Shown here piece after piece: positions 9,114 to 17,579 of a stretch of 64,000 bases of DNA (the stretch's first letter is position 1; each line of letters opens with the position of its first letter). This stretch comes from Lachnospiraceae bacterium. Its GTDB lineage: Bacteria; Bacillota; Clostridia; Lachnospirales; Lachnospiraceae. The notes under the pieces were generated by a model that had not been told where the DNA came from, ran no database searches, and was given only the letters and a program-made list of their open reading frames with translations. The stretch lies in the NCBI GenBank assembly GCA_902363445.1, contig CABJAB010000003.1, positions 248,001 to 312,000 on the forward strand, read 5' to 3'. The position numbers were made by a program, and so were the translations under genes.

Positions 9114-10454
9114 CTAATAACGGTTCAGGTACTCCTTGATCTCCCATTCAGTCACTTGTCTGCGATATGTGTTCCATTCCTGTCTCTTTGCACGGATATA
9201 CTGTCCTGCGACCGCCTCTCCTATCACTTCTACAATAAACCTGTCATCCTCCAGCGCATTTATCGCATCGCACATGTTTTTAGGAAGCCGTTCAATGTCC
9301 AGATTCCTTCTCTCTTCATCCGTCCATGCGGATACGTTGGTGTCCACGCTCGGAGCCAGCAAAAGCTTCTCCTCGATTCCCTGAAGCCCTGCCGCCAGGC
9401 AGGCAGCAAACGCCAGATATGGATTGGCGGTCGGGTCGGGAGAGCGCAGCTCCAGCTTTGCATGAGTCCCAATGACTGACGGCACGCGGAGAAGGGCAAA
9501 GGTGGTTTCTGCGGACCAGGTGGCATATACCGGCGCTTCAAATCCAGGGGTAAGACGTTTATAGGAGTTGACGAGCGGATTGGTAAGCGCCGTAATGGCG
9601 CCGATGTGTCTCAGGATGCCTGCCATGAAACAGCGTGCGGTCTCACTGATTTTATATGCATCATCCTTATCATAAAATACATCATTTCCTTCTTCATCCC
9701 AAAGGGACATGTTGATATGCATCCCCGACCCGTCCACATCTGATTTCGGCTTCGGCATGAAGGTGGCGTGAAGGCCGTGCCGCTTTGCTATGGACTTCAC
9801 CGTCATCTTAAAGGTGAGCAGATTGTCCGCCGTATTCAGGACATCGCTGTATTTAAAGTCCACCTCATGCTGACCGGGCGCTTTCTCATGATGGGAAGAT
9901 TTCACTTCAAATCCCATCTCTTCCAGATTTAGCACAATATCGCGGCGTACGTTTTCGGCAAAATCCACCGGTCCGACGTCGAAATATCCCGCATGCTCAT
10001 GGGTGACGGTAGTCGGCATTCCGCCGTCGTCAATGTGGAACAAAAAGAATTCACACTCCGGCTCCACCTTAAAGACGTACCCCATTTTCTTCGCCTTTTC
10101 CACGACCCGTTTCAGGACCATGCGGGTATCTGCCGCATAAGGGGTACCGTCGGCATTGTAGACATTACAGATCAGGCGGGCTACCTTCCCCTGCTGAGGA
10201 CGCCAGGGAAAAATCTCAAACGTGTTCAGATCCGGTGAAAGGAACAGATCTGTTTTTGACAGCTCTCCATATCCGTTGATGGATACGCCGTCAAAGCTGC
10301 ATTCATTATTCAGGGCCTTCTCCAGCTGGCTGGCCGTGATCGCCATATTTTTCAGCACGCCGAAGATATCCGGAAACTGAAGACGGACAAACTCCACGTC
10401 CTCTTCTTCTGCCATGCGGAGGATATCCTCTTTGGTATATCTGTTTTCACTCAT
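9114..10454 (-). CDS. glnA: Glutamine synthetase, type I
   Basis: 446 residues, close to the short GSI-alpha form of Firmicutes. Recognisable motifs are DGVSINGYGELSKTDLFL near residue 60, EPECEFFLFHID (metal site), the ATP-site segment SGMHINMSLWDEEGND, and NSYKRLTPGFEAP with the flexible-loop/ammonium region after it. It lacks the adenylylation-type insertion of GSI-beta, consistent with feedback and transcriptional control rather than adenylylation. It makes glutamine from glutamate, ammonia and ATP. It has its own promoter at 10530-10558 overlapping the hisC stop, and a terminator hairpin between promoter and gene. The ANTAR gene is next, then dapF and dapL. Confidence 0.97.
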   Translation of the reverse strand: MSENRYTKEDILRMAEEEDVEFVRLQFPDIFGVLKNMAITASQLEKALNNECSFDGVSINGYGELSKTDLFLSPDLNTFEIFPWRPQQGKVARLICNVYNADGTPYAADTRMVLKRVVEKAKKMGYVFKVEPECEFFLFHIDDGGMPTTVTHEHAGYFDVGPVDFAENVRRDIVLNLEEMGFEVKSSHHEKAPGQHEVDFKYSDVLNTADNLLTFKMTVKSIAKRHGLHATFMPKPKSDVDGSGMHINMSLWDEEGNDVFYDKDDAYKISETARCFMAGILRHIGAITALTNPLVNSYKRLTPGFEAPVYATWSAETTFALLRVPSVIGTHAKLELRSPDPTANPYLAFAACLAAGLQGIEEKLLLAPSVDTNVSAWTDEERRNLDIERLPKNMCDAINALEDDRFIVEVIGEAVAGQYIRAKRQEWNTYRRQVTEWEIKEYLNRY

Positions 10455-10479
10455 ATGACACCGCTCCTTTTATTATACT

Positions 10480-10516
10480 AAAAACGGGCGTACTCCTTCA
10501 TATAGAAGAAACGCCC
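10480..10516 (-). terminator. Leader terminator/attenuator upstream of glnA
   Basis: Read on the minus strand, GGGCGT and ACGCCC pair and continue as TTCTTC with GAAGGA around a TATAT loop, with a two-base GT bulge. GTTTTT follows immediately. It lies downstream of the glnA promoter and upstream of the glnA ribosome site. It can therefore act both as the end of the hisC transcript and as an attenuator that must be read through to express glnA. Only one clear hairpin is visible; the upstream partner hairpin of a canonical ANTAR target is not obvious. Confidence 0.75.
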
Positions 10517-10529
10517 TTGTTCTCTTTAA

Positions 10530-10558
10530 ATGATAACAGGGCATTTCCTATTTGTCAA
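10530..10558 (-). promoter_or_regulatory. Promoter of glnA operon
   Basis: TTGACA (10553-10558) and TATCAT (10530-10535) on the minus strand are separated by 17 bases. The -35 element overlaps the hisC stop codon. The transcript would start near 10523 and run straight into the leader hairpin at 10486-10516. Confidence 0.8.
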
Positions 10559-11613
10559 CGCTGCAGATAGCTTTCGAGGAAATCAAAAAGTATGTCCATC
10601 TGTTCATCCGTACCGATGGTGATCCGCAGATACTGGTCAATCCTCGGCGCGTCAAAATACCTCACATAGATGTCTTCCTTTTTCAGTGCCTCAAATAACT
10701 CCCTCGCATCGGCGCCAGGATGTCTGGCAAATATAAAGTTTGCGCTCGGCTCAGGATAGACGAATCCCAGACGGGACAGACGTTTCTTCGACCATTCTCT
10801 CGTGGCCCTGATCTTTCCGATAGTCTCCTGAAAATAAGCCTCCGCTTTAACGGCTTCCGCCCCCAGACAAAGAGAAGTCTGGTTCATGGTATAAGAGTTA
10901 AAGGAATACTTTACATCATTCAGCGCTTTTATCAGCCTCTTGTTTCCCATGGCGTAGCCAATCCGCATGCCCGCCATGGAACGGGATTTGGAAAAGGTCT
11001 GAACAACCAGAAGATTCTCATATTTGGAGAGCAGCCCGAGGGCAGATTCTCCTCCAAAATCTATATATGCCTCATCCACGATCACGACAGCATCCTGGTT
11101 GTGGGCAATGATGTCCTCTACGTCCCCGATTCCCATGGCAAGAGACGTAGGAGCATTGGGATTCGGGAAGATCACGCCCCCGTTCTCCTTATAATAATCT
11201 TCCTTCCGAATTCGGAATTCTTCATCCAAAGCCAGCCTCTCGTATGGAATTCTGTAAAGATCTGCCCACACCCTGTAAAAGGAATAGGAAATATCGGGAA
11301 ACAGGATCGGTTTCTCAGAATTAAAAAAAGTAAGAAATGCCATCGCCAGGACGTCGTCGGAACCGACTCCCACAAATACCTGATCTGGATCAAGGCCATA
11401 CCGCCCCGCCAGGGCATCCGCCAAGACGGCCGCCGAGGGATCCGGATAAAGCCTCAGCTCCCCCGTTTCAAAGCTCCTCGCCGCTTTCCGCACTGCCGGA
11501 GCCGGATCATAAGGGTTCTCATTGGTGTTCAGCTTGATCATCCGCTCTTTTTTCGGCTGTTCACCGGGCACATAAGGTACTACTTTTCTGATATTCGCTT
11601 CCCAGGGTCTCAT
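10555..11613 (-). CDS. hisC: Histidinol-phosphate aminotransferase family
   Basis: 352 residues of the class II PLP aminotransferase fold. Key marks are KLNTNENPYDP, YPDPSAAVLADALA, VDEAYIDFGGES, and the PLP lysine in TFSKSRSMAGMRIGYA. The expected reaction is imidazole acetol phosphate plus glutamate to histidinol phosphate. No other his gene is nearby. The gene follows a VanZ-like gene by one base and glmM before that, so it sits in a small mixed operon; HisC-like enzymes outside his operons sometimes act on other substrates such as aromatic amino acids. Good ribosome site GAGGATAAC before ATG. Confidence 0.85.
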   Translation of the reverse strand: MRPWEANIRKVVPYVPGEQPKKERMIKLNTNENPYDPAPAVRKAARSFETGELRLYPDPSAAVLADALAGRYGLDPDQVFVGVGSDDVLAMAFLTFFNSEKPILFPDISYSFYRVWADLYRIPYERLALDEEFRIRKEDYYKENGGVIFPNPNAPTSLAMGIGDVEDIIAHNQDAVVIVDEAYIDFGGESALGLLSKYENLLVVQTFSKSRSMAGMRIGYAMGNKRLIKALNDVKYSFNSYTMNQTSLCLGAEAVKAEAYFQETIGKIRATREWSKKRLSRLGFVYPEPSANFIFARHPGADARELFEALKKEDIYVRYFDAPRIDQYLRITIGTDEQMDILFDFLESYLQR

Positions 11614-11614
11614 G

Positions 11615-12097
11615 TTATCCTCTTCCTTCTTTCGTTAGATCCTTCCAGTCGATCTGTTCCTGTGTCTTTCTCCGCCGCTTCTCTTTCATCCAGACAGCCA
11701 AGAAGAACAGAGCTGCTCCCAGAGCGGCCCCCGCTCCGTCTATCAGCACGTCGCGGACTGCCGGTGTCCGGCCTCCGGAAAACATCTGATGAAATTCATC
11801 GGTCGCCGCATACAGGACGGAAAAAAGCCACGCCGCCGCGCCCTGCCTTCGCCTCCCCAGAGATGGAAACGTGGAAAAGAACCCGGACAAAAGAACGGCC
11901 AGAACTGCATACTCCGCCATATGAGCCCCTTTTCGTATCAGCCATTCCGGCAGATGAAGGGCCGACGACACGGTAACGCTGATCGTCCCGGAGGCTTCTC
12001 CGTCCTGGGCGGAAAACGCAAAAATGACCAGCATCCAAAGTATCGACAGCGCCAGAAAGATCCAGCGCCTGCCGGATACGCTTCTCCTATGCTTCAT
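11615..12097 (-). CDS. VanZ-like membrane protein
   Basis: 160 residues with about four hydrophobic segments: near residues 12-30, 60-78, 88-100 and 125-145. The second carries the family's KGAHMAEYAVLA and the third YAATDEFHQMFSGGRTP, a hallmark of the VanZ family, with the charged DEFHQ pair. VanZ-like proteins are linked to low-level teicoplanin resistance and envelope stress, but most chromosomal copies have no assigned role. The start overlaps the end of glmM by 11 bases, so the two are co-translated, which fits a cell-envelope function. Confidence 0.85.
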   Translation of the reverse strand: MKHRRSVSGRRWIFLALSILWMLVIFAFSAQDGEASGTISVTVSSALHLPEWLIRKGAHMAEYAVLAVLLSGFFSTFPSLGRRRQGAAAWLFSVLYAATDEFHQMFSGGRTPAVRDVLIDGAGAALGAALFFLAVWMKEKRRRKTQEQIDWKDLTKEGRG

Positions 12098-13436
12098 GTC
12101 CCTTTGCCTTTATGACTTCTAGTACATCCGAAACATATTTTTCACACAGTTCATCTGTCTTCGCTTCCACCATGACACGGATCAGCGGCTCTGTCCCGCT
12201 CTCCCGGACCAATATCCTTCCGTCGCTTCCAAGAGCATCCGCCACTTTTTCCACCGCTTTTTTTACATCGGCATCTTCTCTCGCCTCCGGCTTGCTCTTT
12301 ACCCGGATATTTTTAAGGAGCTGAGGATAGATGTCCACCGGTGAGGTCAGTTTTCCAAGCTTCTCCTTTTTTTCCAGCATCACTTCCATTAACTTCAGAG
12401 AGGTCAGAATGCCGTCTCCCGTAGAAGCATATTTGCTGAATATGATATGTCCGGACTGCTCGCCGCCCAGGCGGTGCCCGTTGTTCACCATATTTTCGTA
12501 TACGAACCGGTCGCCCACATTCGTCTTCTCATAACGGATGCCCGCAATATCCAGCGCTTTATAAAGGCCAATATTGGACATGACCGTCGTCACCACCGTA
12601 TTCGTATCCAGCATTCCCCGTTCCTTCATATACAGGCCGCAGATATAAAGAATCAGGTCTCCGTCCACCACGCGGCCGTTTTCATCTACCGCGATACACC
12701 GGTCGGCATCTCCGTCATAGGCGAATCCCACATCCAGCTGGTTCTCCACCACGTACTTCTGCAGGACCTCAATATGAGTGGAACCGCAGTTCAGGTTAAT
12801 GTTCGTGCCGTCCGGCTCATTGTTTATCACATACGTTTTGGCGCCCAGCGCGTCAAATACGTTCTTAGCTATGGAAAATGCGCTGCCGTTGGAGCAGTCC
12901 AGGCCCACCTTCATGCCTTTATAGGAGCGTGTGGCAAGAGAGATCAAATATCCGACATACCGATTTCTTCCTTGAGAATAGTCCGCGGCCCTGCCGATTT
13001 CCTCCCGGACGGCAAACGGGATCTCGCCTGTCTCCCCGTCTATATATGCCTCGATCTTGTCGCTCACTTCTTCTTCCAGCTTTTCTCCTCTGCCGTTTAA
13101 GACCTTAATCCCGTTGTCATAAAAAGGGTTGTGACTGGCAGAGATCATGATACCGCAGTCGAAGTCCTCGGTCCGCACCACATAAGACACGCTGGGAGTA
13201 GTAGTCACATGAAGCAGATAAGCATCGGCTCCCGAGGCAGTCAAACCTGCTACCAGAGAATATTCAAACATATAGCTGCTTCTCCTGGTATCCTTGCCGA
13301 TCACCACCCGGCATTTTCTGCCGTTTTCCTGACTGTAATACCAGCCCAGGAACCGTCCTACCTTGTATGCGTGTTCCACTGTCAGTACTTTATTGGCCTC
13401 TCCGCGGAAGCCGTCTGTGCCAAAATACTTACCCAT
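12087..13436 (-). CDS. glmM: Phosphoglucosamine mutase
   Basis: 449 residues, standard length. It has the GlmM N-terminus MGKYFGTDGFRG, the phosphoserine loop GIMISASHNPFYDNGIK, metal-binding DGDADR, sugar-binding GGEQSGHII and C-terminal phosphate-binding RESGTEPLIRVMVE. It converts glucosamine-6-phosphate to glucosamine-1-phosphate for UDP-GlcNAc, precursor of peptidoglycan and many surface glycans. Gene order glmM, vanZ-like, hisC reading left. GGAG precedes the ATG. A GC-rich hairpin without a clear U-tract lies upstream at 13467-13489. Confidence 0.97.
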   Translation of the reverse strand: MGKYFGTDGFRGEANKVLTVEHAYKVGRFLGWYYSQENGRKCRVVIGKDTRRSSYMFEYSLVAGLTASGADAYLLHVTTTPSVSYVVRTEDFDCGIMISASHNPFYDNGIKVLNGRGEKLEEEVSDKIEAYIDGETGEIPFAVREEIGRAADYSQGRNRYVGYLISLATRSYKGMKVGLDCSNGSAFSIAKNVFDALGAKTYVINNEPDGTNINLNCGSTHIEVLQKYVVENQLDVGFAYDGDADRCIAVDENGRVVDGDLILYICGLYMKERGMLDTNTVVTTVMSNIGLYKALDIAGIRYEKTNVGDRFVYENMVNNGHRLGGEQSGHIIFSKYASTGDGILTSLKLMEVMLEKKEKLGKLTSPVDIYPQLLKNIRVKSKPEAREDADVKKAVEKVADALGSDGRILVRESGTEPLIRVMVEAKTDELCEKYVSDVLEVIKAKGHEA

Positions 13437-13466
13437 ATCATTCTCCTATCTTCCAGTCATTTGATG

Positions 13467-13489
13467 CTCCCGGCCTTTAACGGCCGGAG
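13467..13489. other. GC-rich hairpin between rfbD and glmM
   Basis: A strong stem of CTCC-GGCC type arms (CTCCCGGCC with GGCCGGAG) closes on TTTAAC. It could end the rfbABD transcript or form part of the glmM leader. There is no proper U-run on the minus strand, so I do not call it a terminator. The rest of the 177-base gap shows no gene. Confidence 0.4.
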
Positions 13490-13613
13490 TTTCCGAGTCC
13501 GTGGGCCCATCCTCACCGGAAAAGGCCTTTCTTAGAGCAGGAAAAGGTTCCAGGACATCTGTCTCGAAACCTCTTCTCCATATATTCTATGGCCGCCGTC
13601 CGGCTTCTCATGC

Positions 13614-14459
13614 TTATTTTCCGAGAGCCTTCAGGTATCTTTTCAGGGCGTCCTGCCAGGAAGGAAGCCTTTCGAATCCATTTTCCTCCAGTTTATCCTT
13701 CGACATCCGGCTGTTCTGAGGCCTTTTCGCCTTTGCCTGAAATTCACTGCTGCTGACCGGGGTCACTTTCACGTCCATGCCTGCCTGCCTGAATATCTCC
13801 TGGGCGAACTCATACCAGCTGCAAAGCCCCTCGTTGGTTGCATGATATCTTCCGTATTTCTCTGTCTGCACCATATCTACCAGCAGACGTGCCAGATCAT
13901 AGGTATAGGTGGGAGAACCAATCTGATCGTCCACCACGCTCACAGCTCCCTTTTCTTCGCCGAGGCGCAGCATGGTCTTTATGAAGTTCTTTCCGTTCAC
14001 GCCAAATACCCATGCTATGCGGACGATGAAATATTTTGTCAGATGCTTCTCCACCGCCAGCTCACCCTCGTATTTCGCTACGCCGTATGCATTGAGCGGG
14101 TTCCGGCTGTCGTCCGGCTCCCAGGGCCTGGTGCCCTGGCCGTCAAACACATAATCGGTGCTGATATATATCATCTTTATATCCAGCTCTCTGCAGACCA
14201 CGGCAATATTTTCCGTACCTCCGGCATTGATCCTCCGGCAGAGCTCCATATTGTCCTCCGCTGCATCCACAGCCGTATAAGCAGCACAGTGAATCACCGC
14301 GTCCACTCCGGCTGCCGTGATGACGCGTCTCACTGCCTCTGCATCGGTAATGTCCATCTCTTCAATGTCCACTCCAACCGCTTCTATATCTCTTTTAGCC
14401 AGCTCATTCATCACATCATAGCCCAGCTGACCCTTTACGCCTGTTACCAGAACCTTCAT
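13614..14459 (-). CDS. rfbD: dTDP-4-dehydrorhamnose reductase
   Basis: About 281 residues from ATG 14459, chosen because GGGAGG precedes it and it gives the canonical MKVLVTGVKGQLGYDV N-terminus; an in-frame upstream start would overlap rfbB. It is a short-chain dehydrogenase with NAD(P)-binding GxxGQLG and the catalytic Tyr-Lys in YGVAKYEGE. It reduces dTDP-4-keto-L-rhamnose to dTDP-L-rhamnose. Third gene of rfbA-rfbB-rfbD. The 3,5-epimerase rfbC that should act between RfbB and RfbD is absent from the window. Confidence 0.93.
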   Translation of the reverse strand: MKVLVTGVKGQLGYDVMNELAKRDIEAVGVDIEEMDITDAEAVRRVITAAGVDAVIHCAAYTAVDAAEDNMELCRRINAGGTENIAVVCRELDIKMIYISTDYVFDGQGTRPWEPDDSRNPLNAYGVAKYEGELAVEKHLTKYFIVRIAWVFGVNGKNFIKTMLRLGEEKGAVSVVDDQIGSPTYTYDLARLLVDMVQTEKYGRYHATNEGLCSWYEFAQEIFRQAGMDVKVTPVSSSEFQAKAKRPQNSRMSKDKLEENGFERLPSWQDALKRYLKALGK

Positions 14460-14475
14460 GTCCTTGCCTCCCATA

Positions 14476-15516
14476 TTATCCGCGTTCTCCGCCTTGCAGG
14501 CGGCCGCCGTACATTTTTTCAAAATAATTGCTGTATTCTCCGCTCAGGATGTGCTTCCACCAGTCCTGATTGTCCAGATACCACTGAATGGTCATTTCAA
14601 TTCCCGTATCAAAGGTATACTGAGGCTTCCAGCCGAGCTGCGTTTCAATCTTCGTGGGATCGATGGCATAGCGGCGATCATGGCCGGGCCTGTCCGTCAC
14701 ATATTGAATGAGACTCTCAGGCTTGCCAAGGGCTTTTAAGATGGTCTTCACCACCTCCAGATTCGTGCGCTCATTGTGCCCGCCGATATTATAGATCTCT
14801 CCTACCGTCCCTTTCCGGATGATCAGATCGATGGCCGCGCAGTGGTCGGAAACATGAAGCCAGTCGCGGACATTTTCTCCTTTTCCATATACCGGAAGAC
14901 TTTCATCTGCTAAAGCCCGGCTGATCATCAAGGGAATCAGCTTCTCCGGAAAATGGTAAGGGCCATAGTTATTGGAACATCTCGATACCGTCACCGGCAT
15001 TCCGAAGGTCCTGTAATACGCAAGGACAAAAAGATCGGCGCTCGCCTTGCTGGCTGAGTAGGGACTGGAGGTGTGTATCGGAGTCTCCTCCGTAAAGAAG
15101 AGGTCAGGCCTGTCCAAGGGCAGATCTCCGTATACTTCATCAGTGGATACCTGATGATACCGCTTCACCCCGTATGCCCGGGAAGCATCCAGCAGTACCT
15201 GAGTGCCGAGCACATTGGTCTGCACAAAAAGCCCCGGATTCGTAATGGATCGGTCCACATGGCTCTCCGCCGCAAAATTCACCACCACATCAAATTTTTC
15301 TTTTTCAAATAAATCCATGATAAAAGGCCTGTCAGCAATGTCGCCCTTGACAAACGTATAATTGGGCTTGTCCTCCACCGGCTTGAGTGTCTCCAGATTT
15401 CCGGCGTAAGTCAGAAGGTCCAGATTCACGATCTGATCCTCCGGATATTTATTTACCATATAATGCACAAAATTCCCGCCGATGAAACCGGCTCCGCCAG
15501 TCACTAAAATCTTCAT
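14476..15516 (-). CDS. rfbB: dTDP-glucose 4,6-dehydratase
   Basis: 346 residues, extended SDR fold: MKILVTGGAGFIGGNF nucleotide-binding motif, STDEVYGDLP active-site loop with the Asp-Glu pair, and YSASKAS catalytic Tyr and Lys. It makes dTDP-4-keto-6-deoxyglucose. In this window that product can feed two branches: rhamnose through RfbD, and the WecE/RffA aminotransferase encoded at 38098-39237. Between rfbA (48-base gap) and rfbD (16-base gap). Confidence 0.96.
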   Translation of the reverse strand: MKILVTGGAGFIGGNFVHYMVNKYPEDQIVNLDLLTYAGNLETLKPVEDKPNYTFVKGDIADRPFIMDLFEKEKFDVVVNFAAESHVDRSITNPGLFVQTNVLGTQVLLDASRAYGVKRYHQVSTDEVYGDLPLDRPDLFFTEETPIHTSSPYSASKASADLFVLAYYRTFGMPVTVSRCSNNYGPYHFPEKLIPLMISRALADESLPVYGKGENVRDWLHVSDHCAAIDLIIRKGTVGEIYNIGGHNERTNLEVVKTILKALGKPESLIQYVTDRPGHDRRYAIDPTKIETQLGWKPQYTFDTGIEMTIQWYLDNQDWWKHILSGEYSNYFEKMYGGRLQGGERG

Positions 15517-15564
15517 GTCATTTCCTCACTTTTTCTATCTTGCTTTCCGCATTGGAAGCTGCCG

Positions 15565-16455
15565 TCAGTCAAATTTCTTATCAATATATTTCCCATCCAT
15601 AACATCCTTCAGATAGGCTCCATACTGGTTTTTCTTCAATACCTCATAGGTCTTCATCAGCTCATCCTTGCTGATCCATCCACGCAGATACGCAATTTCC
15701 TCCAGACAGGCTATTTTCCGGTGCTGATGAGTCTCCACCGTCTTCACAAAATTTGTGGCATCCACCAGGGATTCATGAGTCCCCGTATCCAGCCAGGTGA
15801 AGCCTTGTCCTAAAAGAGTCACCTCCAGCTCGCCGGCCTCCAGATAGATCTTATTCAGATCGGTGATCTCCAGTTCTCCACGGGCGGAGGGCTTCAGGTT
15901 CTTTGCAAATTCCACGACCCGGTTGTCGTAAAAATAAAGGCCTGTCACACAATAATTGGATTTGGGATGGACCGGCTTTTCCTCCAGGGAAATCGCTTTC
16001 CCGTCCTCGTCAAATTCCACAATACCGAACCGCTCCGGATCGTCCACATAATATCCGAACACAGTCGCTCCCTTATCCTTTGCCGCCGCTTCCTGCAGGC
16101 GCTTCGCAAGGCCATGCCCATGAAAAATGTTGTCTCCGAGCACCATGGCGACCGAATCGCTGCCGATGAATTCTTCACCGATGATAAAGGCCTGAGCCAA
16201 TCCGTCAGGACTGGGCTGTACCGCATAGGACAGCTCGATGCCAAACTGATGCCCGTCTCCTAATAAGGATTCAAAACGCGGCGTATCATCCGGTGTGGAA
16301 ATGATAAGGATCTCCCGGATCCCGGCATTCATCAGTACAGATAACGGATAATAGATCATCGGTTTATCATAAATGGGCAGCAGCTGTTTCGATGTCACTT
16401 TTGTCAGGGGATACAGACGTGTGCCGCTTCCTCCGGCAAGAATAATACCTTTCAT
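15565..16455 (-). CDS. rfbA: Glucose-1-phosphate thymidylyltransferase
   Basis: 296 residues. The N-terminal [20 protein letters not shown] loop, then [14 protein letters not shown] and [11 protein letters not shown] are the RfbA/RmlA signature. It makes dTDP-glucose from dTTP and glucose-1-phosphate, the first step for dTDP-rhamnose and dTDP-amino sugars. First gene of the leftward rfb unit, with AGGAGG before the ATG and a promoter at 16514-16542. Divergent from galU. Confidence 0.97.
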   Translation of the reverse strand: MKGIILAGGSGTRLYPLTKVTSKQLLPIYDKPMIYYPLSVLMNAGIREILIISTPDDTPRFESLLGDGHQFGIELSYAVQPSPDGLAQAFIIGEEFIGSDSVAMVLGDNIFHGHGLAKRLQEAAAKDKGATVFGYYVDDPERFGIVEFDEDGKAISLEEKPVHPKSNYCVTGLYFYDNRVVEFAKNLKPSARGELEITDLNKIYLEAGELEVTLLGQGFTWLDTGTHESLVDATNFVKTVETHQHRKIACLEEIAYLRGWISKDELMKTYEVLKKNQYGAYLKDVMDGKYIDKKFD

Positions 16456-16513
16456 GGGAAACCTCCTGAATTGGTAAGATTTGCAAAGATTATATCATTG
16501 CACAAGTATCTTT

Positions 16514-16542
16514 AATATATCATAATCCACTTTCTTTTGCAA
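16514..16542 (-). promoter_or_regulatory. Promoter of rfbABD
   Basis: Minus strand TTGCAA (16537-16542), 17-base spacer, TATATT (16514-16519). A second TATAAT closer to the gene lacks a good -35 partner. Confidence 0.55.
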
Positions 16543-16572
16543 TGCTGCAATGGACCGTAATACGAAGATATC

Positions 16573-16601
16573 TTTACTTTTACGGCCGGTGCTGATATGA
16601 T
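16573..16601 (+). promoter_or_regulatory. Promoter of galU-lspA
   Basis: TTTACT (16573-16578), 17-base spacer, TATGAT (16596-16601) on the plus strand, about 50 bases before the galU start. It is back to back with the rfbABD promoter, so nucleotide-sugar genes are expressed divergently from one spacer. Confidence 0.55.
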
Positions 16602-16649
16602 AAAGCTATCAACGTCCTAATTTTATCATGGACAGAAGGAGAATTCATT

Positions 16650-17546
16650 ATGCAGAAAAAGCCTGTGAAAAAAGCTGTCATCCCGGCCGCCGGCCTGGGC
16701 ACGCGCTTCCTCCCCGCCACCAAAGCCATCCCCAAGGAAATGCTGCCTATCGTGGACATTCCCACCATTCAGTATATCGTCGAGGAAGCCGTACAGAGCG
16801 GAATTGAAGAAATCCTCATCATCACCAATTCCAACAAGCACTGTATGGAAAATCATTTCGATAAAAACTACGAGCTGGAGGCCCGGCTTTTGGAATCCGG
16901 CAAGCAGTGTGAGGCTGACCTGATCAACAGCATCGCCGGACTGGCCAATATTTACTATGTCCGTCAAAAGGAGCCCCGAGGGCTGGGACATGCCATTTTA
17001 TGCGCCAAATCCTTTATTGGTAACGATCCCTTTGCCGTTCTTTTGGGGGACGACGTCGTCATCAACGAAGAGGGCCGTCCAGCGCTCCAGCAGCTGATAG
17101 ACGCCTATAACCTCATCGGCGCTTCCGTAGTAGGCGTCCAGCAGGTGCCGGACAGCCAGGTCCATAAATACGGCATCGTAGCGCCGTCGGTCCATCAGCC
17201 CGCCTGTGATTCCCGCCTCAAAAAGCTTTATGATATGGTAGAAAAGCCTAAGCTGGAGGACGCTCCCAGCAATCTGGCCGTACTGGGACGCTATGTCCTG
17301 AAACCGGAAATCTTTGATTATCTGGAGACTCAGGGAGTTGGGGCAGGAGGAGAAATCCAGCTGACCGACGCCATCAAGAGGCTCATGTATACCCAGGCGG
17401 TATACGCCTACGATTTTGAGGGACACCGTTATGACGTGGGAGACAAATTCGGCTTCATTCAGGCGACCCTGGATTTCGCTCTGAAAAGGGATGAGCTTCA
17501 GGAGCCCGTGGCGGCGTATATCAAAGAGCTGGCCGAAAGATTATAG
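16650..17546 (+). CDS. galU: UTP-glucose-1-phosphate uridylyltransferase
   Basis: 298 residues. KAVIPAAGLGTRFLPATKA and IPKEMLPIVD are the GalU nucleotide-binding and uridylyl-transfer motifs, with VEKPKLEDAPSN and GAGGEIQLTDAI in the C-terminal half. It makes UDP-glucose, the substrate for the UDP-glucose dehydrogenase encoded at 57119-58417 and for many glycosyltransferases. AGAAGGAG ribosome site. One of the few plus-strand genes, followed 33 bases later by lspA. Confidence 0.96.
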   Translation: MQKKPVKKAVIPAAGLGTRFLPATKAIPKEMLPIVDIPTIQYIVEEAVQSGIEEILIITNSNKHCMENHFDKNYELEARLLESGKQCEADLINSIAGLANIYYVRQKEPRGLGHAILCAKSFIGNDPFAVLLGDDVVINEEGRPALQQLIDAYNLIGASVVGVQQVPDSQVHKYGIVAPSVHQPACDSRLKKLYDMVEKPKLEDAPSNLAVLGRYVLKPEIFDYLETQGVGAGGEIQLTDAIKRLMYTQAVYAYDFEGHRYDVGDKFGFIQATLDFALKRDELQEPVAAYIKELAERL

Positions 17547-17579
17547 ACCGGCTTTTCATAAGAAAAGGAGGAGCTGTTT

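Noticed and set aside
13467..13489. Terminator between rfbD and glmM
   Set aside because: The stem is strong but no U-run follows on the minus strand; reported as an unassigned hairpin.
14460..14522. Upstream start for rfbD giving 21 extra residues
   Set aside because: It overlaps rfbB, lacks a ribosome site and would place non-conserved residues before the canonical nucleotide-binding start at 14459.
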